Source: CAYTUI01 sp964441335 (GTDB lineage: Bacteria > Patescibacteriota > Patescibacteriia > UBA1558 > 2-01-FULL-52-15). Taken from it: a DNA stretch of 11,398 nucleotides. Of the stretch, positions 6,446-11,398 are shown one piece after another. The notes below the pieces were generated by a model. The model was not told the origin of the DNA. It ran no database searches and was given only the letters and a program-made list of their open reading frames with translations. A program made the position numbers and the translations under genes. Every line of letters begins with the position of its first letter. Position 1 is the stretch's first letter. The DNA lies in contig CAYTUI010000037.1 of the NCBI GenBank assembly GCA_964441335.1, positions 1-11,398 of the forward strand. The letters run 5' to 3'.

Positions 6446-7678
6446 TACGGTTAGAGTTACTAAGCTGACAATCTCAGTGCCTAACGAGGCGGCAATAACG
6501 CCCCAAATGCCGTATAGCGGAGCTAAAATGAACAGGGAAATAATTTTAAAACCGTAGGTGCCTATATTGAGAATATAGAGCTGTTTTTTTTTGGCGTGCG
6601 CTGTCAAAGTCGTACCGATTAGCGATTTCGGGTAAAGCAAAAAACCCAAGACAAAAACCTGCGAGTAAATGATTGAAGCGGTGTATTGCGGAAATAATAT
6701 TTTAAAAGCTAAAGGTGTTAAAAGAATATATATGGCTATTAAGACGACTATGACCAGAAAGAATTTAAGCAGTTTAAGTGGTAGGGTTTTTTTTAATTCT
6801 GCTATCGGGCGCTGACTAAGTTTTGGAAACGCCAACGGTCCGACATTTTTAAATATTCTCTGGTAATGCTGTGGTGGAGTAGTAGCAAATTGATAGATGG
6901 CCAATTGTACCGGTCCCAAAAAATGAAAGACCAGTATCTTATCTAGGTAGTTGGAAACGACGCTAATGGCATTCATGACACTTAAATGTTTGGCATAATT
7001 ATATAGCCCAGGGTCTCGCTGCTGATTTGGAGGGTTTCTTTTAACCGCTTGTCTAAGAAAAAAGAAATACGTTAAGGCATGAACAGAAAAATATATGGCA
7101 ATAATGATGAAAATATTTTTGGTCAGATAAACAGTGGTGATAAGTACGATGGCCACAATTATTTTTATAGTCACGTTGAACTGGGTCATCAGTTTGAACA
7201 TTCTCTTGCCCTGAAGATACGAACCAAACATCGCGAATGGATCAATAAAAGGCAGAAAGGCAGACATGATGGCGAATGATAAAGCCAGAGTCAGCTGACC
7301 GTTAATCAAATAATATCCGGCCGTAATTAAACCGGCGAGGCCTGCCATTGAACCCCATTTTATCGCTTTAATAACTCCCGGGACAAAAGAACCTTCATAG
7401 CCTTGGGAAACGGCCTTGGTTAGGGCGGTCGTTAATCCGGGTAAGCCAAAGATTCCCAGGATGCCGGCCACAGATAAAATATAACTGTAGGTACCGTAGG
7501 TTTCTTTTGATAGTAGATTGGCGAAAGCAATAGCAATTATTAATGATGATAAGGAGGAAACTCCCTGCGCTAAACTTAACCAAAAGCCACCTTTAGCCAG
7601 ATAGACCATATCGGTTTTGGTAAATCTTTCACTAAGGCGCAATAAAGAGTAGGTTTTTGAGCGTAGTTTATTAAGCAT
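6422..7678 (-). CDS. Wzx-type polysaccharide flippase (MOP superfamily)
   Basis: The 418-residue protein is strongly hydrophobic, with about 12 predicted membrane segments by eye. Its start is typical of the polysaccharide biosynthesis/O-antigen transporter family: a short basic cytoplasmic leader, then GGFWLSLAQGVSSLSSLIIA, then LLSKETYGTYSYILSVAG. It would translocate a lipid-linked repeat unit across the cytoplasmic membrane. The length is slightly shorter than many Wzx proteins (about 420-500) but complete. The ATG follows the end of the SGNH reading frame by 2 bp, which indicates one operon with it. The 3' end runs into the convergent kinase tail. It is transcribed opposite to the rest of the glycan genes. 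Confidence 0.9.
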   Translation of the reverse strand: MLNKLRSKTYSLLRLSERFTKTDMVYLAKGGFWLSLAQGVSSLSSLIIAIAFANLLSKETYGTYSYILSVAGILGIFGLPGLTTALTKAVSQGYEGSFVPGVIKAIKWGSMAGLAGLITAGYYLINGQLTLALSFAIMSAFLPFIDPFAMFGSYLQGKRMFKLMTQFNVTIKIIVAIVLITTVYLTKNIFIIIAIYFSVHALTYFFFLRQAVKRNPPNQQRDPGLYNYAKHLSVMNAISVVSNYLDKILVFHFLGPVQLAIYQFATTPPQHYQRIFKNVGPLAFPKLSQRPIAELKKTLPLKLLKFFLVIVVLIAIYILLTPLAFKILFPQYTASIIYSQVFVLGFLLYPKSLIGTTLTAHAKKKQLYILNIGTYGFKIISLFILAPLYGIWGVIAASLGTEIVSLVTLTVLFRRLKS

Positions 7679-7680
7679 AT

Positions 7681-7863
7681 TTATTGTTTGGTTACGTTAG
7701 CAGTATTTTCTATACCAATCAAGTTAGGGTTGGATATTAAGTAATCGTAGATAGCATTGGCCGCCCATTCATGTCCCAATTCATTCCAGTGACCATCACA
7801 GTCAAAGACGGTCAATTTATCTGTTGACTGTGCCAGTTGCTTGAAAATAGGTAGTAGCGCCAG
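7681..7863 (-). pseudogene. Severed C-terminal part of the SGNH hydrolase (after in-frame TAG)
   Basis: Directly after TAG 7866-7864, in the same frame, 60 further codons are open before TAA 7683-7681. They encode LTVFDCDGHWNELGHEWA followed by an amphipathic end. DGHWNELGHEW is the block V signature of SGNH hydrolases, with the catalytic His codon at 7789-7791 (minus strand). The fragment has no ATG. It therefore belongs to the gene upstream and is separated from it only by the stop codon. This stretch would otherwise look like an unexplained 185-bp gap before the flippase. Confidence 0.8.
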
Positions 7864-8838
7864 CTAATTAATATTATTGTCAGCGGAGATTTTCTCTAAC
7901 TGTGCTTCCGGTTTATTAAAATCCCAAGAGCCAACGTCATATATTTTCTTAAGTTGTTCTGCCAACTGGGGGTGGACTCTAAATCCCTCGGTTAAAGAAA
8001 TCAGTAAAAAATTTGATTGATTATCTGTGGCCATTTGCCGCAGGGCATTTAAATAGACTTCTTGTTCTTGCCAGGCCACTTGCCAGTCAGCAGGGTAGTT
8101 TTTTAAAAAGACTTGATACTCTGGGGGTATGGCTCCCGGATTATTGATAGATGTTTTTTTATTATTTTTTAAATTAAGATAACCATCGTATAACCATCGT
8201 ATGGCGGCAGATTTTTTGGCCAGCGATTTTATAAATATTATATAGCCGGCGTCCTGATGTGCAAGCTTAGCTGGCGTTTCTATAATTAATTGACCATCAG
8301 TTGAAAAATTTGGATGATAATTAAGTTTAATAAAATCGTCCGTTACATCGTTGGTGGGTGTGAAAGCGTTGATAATTAAATCAGGCTCATAAGCCAAAAC
8401 ATAATCTTTTAAATAGAGCAGATTGGAATATGTTCCGTGACTGGAAATGCCAAATGACAGGACTTGATAATTGATGGACTGATTCGTTTGGTTCTGAAGT
8501 TTATTTTCTAACAGACGGCTGACGTTATTATCTGACGCGACTTGCAGAGCTTCAATATAGGAGTCGCCAAGAATGGCGATTCTAAAAGTATTATCAGGTT
8601 TCTTTTTATCATAGGACGGGGAGTTAAAACCAGCCGGGTTAGTTTTTAGGTGACTGGTCAGGCATTTATTTTCGTAGATAAATTCTTTGTCCGGGGTTAA
8701 AATTAGTAAATTTGTCAGCGGATCCTGGATGTGTATTTGCTCCCAGCTATAATGAGAAAATCTGACAAAAATTTCCAGAGCGAATAAAGGAATAAGTAGT
8801 CCTATGATGACGAGCAGTAAATTTTTCACAATATTCAT
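7864..8838 (-). CDS. Membrane-anchored SGNH/GDSL-type hydrolase or acetyltransferase, interrupted by TAG
   Basis: The 324-residue reading frame begins with a signal-anchor helix (residues about 4-26). The protein therefore probably faces the periplasm or cell exterior. FRIAILGDSYIEAL at 85-97 carries the nucleophile Ser93 of block I. GISSHGT at 130-136 and PTND at 161-164 match blocks II and III, giving Gly130, Asn163 and Asp164. The catalytic Asp-x-His of block V is not in this frame; it lies in the 60 codons beyond the TAG. As it stands the product should be inactive, unless the stop is read through or is a sequence error. The intact gene would have about 384 codons, normal for cluster-encoded SGNH enzymes that add or remove O-acetyl groups. 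It heads the minus-strand operon with the flippase. Confidence 0.8.
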   Translation of the reverse strand: MNIVKNLLLVIIGLLIPLFALEIFVRFSHYSWEQIHIQDPLTNLLILTPDKEFIYENKCLTSHLKTNPAGFNSPSYDKKKPDNTFRIAILGDSYIEALQVASDNNVSRLLENKLQNQTNQSINYQVLSFGISSHGTYSNLLYLKDYVLAYEPDLIINAFTPTNDVTDDFIKLNYHPNFSTDGQLIIETPAKLAHQDAGYIIFIKSLAKKSAAIRWLYDGYLNLKNNKKTSINNPGAIPPEYQVFLKNYPADWQVAWQEQEVYLNALRQMATDNQSNFLLISLTEGFRVHPQLAEQLKKIYDVGSWDFNKPEAQLEKISADNNIN

Positions 8839-8858
8839 GATTTGGTCAGAAGTTTCAT
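8835..8858 (-). CDS. Possible 7-residue leader peptide (uORF) coupled to the SGNH gene
   Basis: On the minus strand an AAGGA (8867-8863) sits about 4 nt before an ATG (8858-8856). That ATG opens a reading frame for MKLLTKS. Its TGA (8837-8835) overlaps the ATG of the SGNH gene (8838-8836) in ATGA. The SGNH ATG itself has no Shine-Dalgarno. This would couple translation of the main gene to the leader, but in a 70-bp AT-rich gap it could be chance. It could also be a frameshifted native N-terminus. Confidence 0.25.
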   Translation of the reverse strand: MKLLTKS

Positions 8859-8879
8859 AATTTCCTTAGATTGTGTATC

Positions 8880-8888
8880 ATTATATCA
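8880..8888 (-). promoter_or_regulatory. Extended -10 promoter of the SGNH-flippase operon
   Basis: In the divergent gap 8839-8909, the minus strand reads TG-A-TATAAT (8888 to 8880), a perfect -10 hexamer with the extended TGn element. No good -35 is visible 16-18 bp upstream, which is acceptable for extended -10 promoters. The leader to the SGNH ATG would be about 35 nt and includes the possible uORF. Confidence 0.5.
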
Positions 8889-8909
8889 CCTTTAATTAAT
8901 GTATAAAAT

Positions 8910-9875
8910 ATGAGACATCTTATTAGTCTTAAAGAGCAATCAGCAGAGGACTTAAAGAATTTATTGGATCTGGCTATCAGGTTGAAAGATATGAGAAGCC
9001 AAGGAAGGATTTTAAACGTTTTGCGGGGACAGACAATGATTATGTTGTTTCAAAAAACGTCAACCAGAACACGTTTATCTTTTGAGGCGGCTATGACAGA
9101 GCTGGGGGGACACGCTATTTTCTTGGATGCCAGAACCACTCAATTCGCCTTGACTGATTTTGCTTTGGAAATTCAAGCGATCATGCGCTATGGGCAGATT
9201 TTAATGTTTAGAGCCCGGCAAGCCGTTGGTGTCTTAACGGCGGCGACGTATAAAAAAATCCCCGTCATTGATGGCTGTAGCGAGAAGTATCATCCGGCGC
9301 AGGCGCTAAGTGATTTATTAACTATGGCTGAACATTCCTCCGGCCTAGAAAATGTCAAGAAAGTTGTTTGGTTGGGTATTGAAAATAACGTCAGTAACAC
9401 CTTAATGTTGGCCTGCGTCAAATTGGGAATTGAATTTGTCTTGGTTTGTCCCGGGGTAGATAGCGATAGTGTGGATCTAGAACTAAATCACCAGGCCGAG
9501 GCTACAGGTTTAGTCACCAGAACACTGGATATTAAGGCGGCTTTAAAAAATGCCGACTATGTGCACACCGATACTTGGATGAATATGGAGTTTTTTGATC
9601 AAGGCAGTATTAAACCGGAATTTGAATCGGAATATAATGAGAGGCTCAAAAAATTTAAACCGTATCAATTAAGTGCGTCATTGATTGATAGTTTTGCGCC
9701 TCAAGCCAAAATTATGCATTGTATGCCTTGTCATCTGGGCTATGAGATCACTGAAGATGCCGTAAAGCATAAAAATTCTTTGATTTTAGACCAAGCCGAA
9801 AATAGATTGCATATGCAGAAAGCTATGATTCTTTGGCTTCTGGAGCAAGAGTCAAGAGTTGACTTTTCCTCATAA
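8910..9875 (+). CDS. Ornithine carbamoyltransferase-like transcarbamylase, non-canonical amino-acid side
   Basis: The 321-residue protein has the aspartate/ornithine transcarbamylase fold and a typical N-terminus (MRHLISLKEQSAEDLKNLL). Carbamoyl-phosphate residues are present: STRTR at 51-55, Arg101, HPAQ at 128-131, HCMP at 270-273 and ENR at 297-299. Two amino-acid-side regions differ from canonical OTC. The 80s loop G-x-x-E-S-x-x-D-T is replaced by FALTDFALEI (79-88), and the SMG loop (D-V-W-V-S-M-G) reads DTWMNME (221-227). Putrescine carbamoyltransferase also lacks SMG, so the acceptor may not be ornithine. In this setting it may make or recover carbamoyl phosphate for the downstream O-carbamoyltransferase, or carbamoylate a glycan amine; both are inference. 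The start is fixed by homology to OTC and lacks a Shine-Dalgarno. 35 bp precede the next gene. Confidence 0.8.
   Translation: MRHLISLKEQSAEDLKNLLDLAIRLKDMRSQGRILNVLRGQTMIMLFQKTSTRTRLSFEAAMTELGGHAIFLDARTTQFALTDFALEIQAIMRYGQILMFRARQAVGVLTAATYKKIPVIDGCSEKYHPAQALSDLLTMAEHSSGLENVKKVVWLGIENNVSNTLMLACVKLGIEFVLVCPGVDSDSVDLELNHQAEATGLVTRTLDIKAALKNADYVHTDTWMNMEFFDQGSIKPEFESEYNERLKKFKPYQLSASLIDSFAPQAKIMHCMPCHLGYEITEDAVKHKNSLILDQAENRLHMQKAMILWLLEQESRVDFSS
9847..9867 (+). terminator. Weak hairpin with T-run at the end of the OTC-like gene
   Basis: AAGAGTCAA, loop GAG, TTGACTTTT form a stem of 9 pairs (one G-U) ending in a short T-run, inside the last codons of the OTC-like gene. It is AT-rich and short, so any termination would be partial. 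It could lower expression of the following membrane proteins relative to the first gene, or be incidental. Confidence 0.25.
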
Positions 9876-9910
9876 TCTTGAGAGTATAAGCAAACAATTG
9901 AAAAATTTCT

Positions 9911-10054
9911 ATGCTTAAAGATATATATTTGTTCTTGAAGGAACGAAAGAAATGGTGGCTTATCCCCATGATAATCGTATTGCTATTGATTGGTTCAATT
10001 TTAGTTTTTGCTGGAGGCAGTGCACTGGCACCGTTTATTTACACCATTTTTTAA
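9911..10054 (+). CDS. DUF5989 / SxtK-like small membrane protein
   Basis: The 47-residue protein reads as a charged N-terminal helix (LKDIYLFLKERKKWW), one transmembrane helix (about 17-33) and GGSALAPFIYTIF at the C-terminus. This pattern is characteristic of DUF5989 proteins, the family of SxtK from saxitoxin clusters, whose members lie beside SxtJ and a NodU-type carbamoyltransferase. The biochemical role is not established; membrane association suggests a scaffold for the carbamoyltransferase. It ends 6 bp before the SxtJ-like gene. It is short enough to be missed by length cut-offs. ATG 9911 is the first start in the frame. Confidence 0.8.
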   Translation: MLKDIYLFLKERKKWWLIPMIIVLLLIGSILVFAGGSALAPFIYTIF

Positions 10055-10060
10055 GATCTG

Positions 10061-10435
10061 ATGATTAAAGTAAAATGGTCTGAAACTGTGCAGACGTTCC
10101 AGCTCTTAACCCTGGTTGTATTAGTATTATTTTTGATTTGGAAAGCTGTTTGGCTCATTGCTTTAGCTGTTATTTTATTGTTGCTTAGTTTGAAAGAAAA
10201 TCCGGTGTCCACAAAAATTTCCGGCGCCTGGTTGACGCTGGCCGAGGCTATGGGTGCTGTAAGTACTAAGGTAATTTTAACGATTATCTTTTTTGTTTTT
10301 TTAGTACCGGTGGCTTGGCTTTACCGCCTGTTTGAAAAAGAGCTCACTCACCACTTTTTCCAAAAAAAATCTGATAGTTATTTTATGGATAAAAAACAGA
10401 ATTATTCAAAAGACATATTTGAAAAAACTTGGTAA
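10061..10435 (+). CDS. SxtJ-family membrane protein
   Basis: The 124-residue protein has a hydrophobic hairpin at about 12-44 and a third membrane segment at about 70-88, ending VPVAWLYRLFEKE. The C-terminus carries SDSYFMDKK and DIFEKTW, which resemble the conserved SYW-and-F pattern of SxtJ proteins. SxtJ has no proven activity; it is a constant companion of SxtI-type carbamoyltransferases. The TAA overlaps the start of the next gene by one base (TAATG), so translation is coupled. A role as membrane partner of the carbamoyltransferase is inference from context. Confidence 0.8.
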   Translation: MIKVKWSETVQTFQLLTLVVLVLFLIWKAVWLIALAVILLLLSLKENPVSTKISGAWLTLAEAMGAVSTKVILTIIFFVFLVPVAWLYRLFEKELTHHFFQKKSDSYFMDKKQNYSKDIFEKTW

Positions 10436-11398
10436 TGGAAAATAGCGACAAAAAATATATTTTAGGAATTTCAGCGTATTATCATGATTCGGCTGCCGCT
10501 TTAATTGAAGATCAAAATATTTTAGCAGCAGCTCACGAAGAAAGGTTTACCAGAAAGAAACATGATCCAGCATTTCCAATTGAAGCGATAAAATACTGTT
10601 TGAATCAAAGCGGCAGAAGTTTAAATGATTTGGACGCCATTGTATTCTATGATAAACCTTTACTTAAATTTGAACGTCTATTAGAAACTTATTATGTTAA
10701 CGCCCCCAAAGGCTGGAAATCATTTCTCACTGCTATGCCGGTCTGGATTAAGGAAAAACTTTTTCTTAAAGGTTTGATACTTAAGGAATTAGATAAAATC
10801 GCCGGACAGAAAATTGAAAGGTCAAAATTACTGTTTAGTGAGCATCATTTATCTCATGCGGCCAGTGCTTTTTATCCTTCGCCTTTTGAATCGGCAGCCA
10901 TCTTAACTCTTGATGCTATTGGTGAATGGACTACTGCTTCAATCGGTTTTGGGCAAGGTAACAAAGTTGAATTAAAAAAGGAGCTGCATTTTCCTCATTC
11001 TCTGGGCCTGCTTTATTCTGCCTGTACGTATTTTTTGGGATTTAAAGTTAACTCCGGTGAGTATAAATTAATGGGATTGGCTCCCTATGGAAATCCCAGC
11101 TCGCCGAAAATCCGGGAGTACAAAGATTTGATTTACAAATATTTAATTGATGTTAAAGAAGATGGTTCATTGTGGCTTAATCAAGAATTTTTTTCTTACT
11201 CCTCCGACGTAAAAATGGTTGATGATGCCAAATGGGAAAAGTTATTTGGTTTTAGAAAACGCCAGGCAGAATCACAGCTGGAACAGGAACATGGCAATCT
11301 AGCGTTAGCAATTCAGCAAGTTACAGAAGATATCGTCCTGAAAATGGCGAAGACTGCAAAAAAAATTACCGGCGCAGATTATTTATGTCTAGCCGGTG
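10435..11398 (+). CDS. O-carbamoyltransferase, NodU/CmcH/TobZ/SxtI family (3' end outside window)
   Basis: The first 321 codons are visible; the family is usually about 550-620 residues. The N-terminal Kae1/HSP70-like domain shows GISAYYHDSAAAL at 11-23, HEERFTRKKHD at 34-44, SEHHLSHAASAFYPSPF at 135-151, LDAIGEW at 159-165 and GEYKLMGLAPYG at 208-219. The spacing H137-x3-H141 and D160 matches what I recall of the metal-binding His, His and Asp of TobZ. The family makes carbamoyl-adenylate from carbamoyl phosphate and ATP and transfers the carbamoyl group to a hydroxyl. In this cluster the likely acceptor is a sugar of the surface glycan. ATG 10435 overlaps the SxtJ stop. No frameshift is seen in the visible part. 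Confidence 0.93.
   Translation, partial: MENSDKKYILGISAYYHDSAAALIEDQNILAAAHEERFTRKKHDPAFPIEAIKYCLNQSGRSLNDLDAIVFYDKPLLKFERLLETYYVNAPKGWKSFLTAMPVWIKEKLFLKGLILKELDKIAGQKIERSKLLFSEHHLSHAASAFYPSPFESAAILTLDAIGEWTTASIGFGQGNKVELKKELHFPHSLGLLYSACTYFLGFKVNSGEYKLMGLAPYGNPSSPKIREYKDLIYKYLIDVKEDGSLWLNQEFFSYSSDVKMVDDAKWEKLFGFRKRQAESQLEQEHGNLALAIQQVTEDIVLKMAKTAKKITGADYLCLAG

Noticed and set aside
7079..7279. Plus-strand open frame opposite the flippase
   Set aside because: The charged, low-information sequence mirrors hydrophobic flippase codons; no independent evidence.
7864..7866. TAG recoded as an amino acid
   Set aside because: TAG ends other plausible genes here (2184-2186, 5804-5806, 6443-6445), and TGA also acts as a stop, so the standard code applies.
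8871..8909. Plus-strand promoter for the OTC-like gene (TTGTGT, ATTAAT or TATAAA)
   Set aside because: Several weak AT-rich matches compete, with poor -35 boxes or a start point at or past the ATG; none is convincing.
9859..9890. Promoter TTGACT ... TATAAG for the DUF5989-SxtJ-carbamoyltransferase genes
   Set aside because: The spacing is 20 bp, outside the usual 16-18, and the TTGACT is better explained as a hairpin arm within the coding sequence.
1..11398. CRISPR arrays, tRNA or rRNA genes, insertion sequences, att sites
   Set aside because: I saw no periodic repeats, cloverleaf or rRNA-like sequence, transposase motifs or terminal repeats.

Overview
The window is a surface-polysaccharide (O-antigen, capsule or glycolipid) biosynthesis and tailoring locus from a low-GC bacterium using the standard code: TAA, TAG and TGA all end plausible genes. 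Genes are tightly packed with ATGA or TAATG overlaps, and most starts lack a clear Shine-Dalgarno sequence. Together with compact proteins this would fit a Patescibacteria/CPR-type genome, but the sequence does not prove the lineage.

Layout. (1) Plus strand, 1 to about 6445: the tail of an unknown upstream gene, a methyltransferase with a degenerate SAM motif, an FAD-dependent UGM/protoporphyrinogen-oxidase-like enzyme, a class I methyltransferase, a 64-residue remnant of a GT4 glycosyltransferase, an intact diverged paralogue of it, an NTase-like/thymidylate-kinase-like fusion protein, and a second small P-loop kinase interrupted by a frameshift. (2) Minus strand, 8838 to 6422: a membrane-anchored SGNH/GDSL-type esterase split by an in-frame TAG just before its catalytic His block, then a Wzx-type flippase 2 bp downstream. 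(3) Plus strand, 8910 to the window end: an ornithine-carbamoyltransferase-like enzyme, a 47-residue DUF5989/SxtK-like membrane protein, an SxtJ-family membrane protein and the N-terminal two thirds of a NodU/CmcH/TobZ/SxtI-type O-carbamoyltransferase, which runs off the end.

How the genes may work together: the glycosyltransferase builds the glycan; methyltransferases, the FAD enzyme, the SGNH enzyme and the O-carbamoyltransferase decorate it; the kinases may phosphorylate a sugar or lipid intermediate; the flippase exports the lipid-linked unit. The most interesting module is the last one. A transcarbamylase that keeps its carbamoyl-phosphate site but has lost the usual ornithine-side motif sits directly upstream of the saxitoxin-type K-J-I trio, whose catalytic member consumes carbamoyl phosphate.

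The other striking point is decay or switching. Within about 5 kb there are three separate disruptions: a truncated glycosyltransferase, a frameshifted kinase and a nonsense-split SGNH enzyme. Each severed part is still recognisable, so the events are recent, are assembly errors, or are a form of on/off variation.
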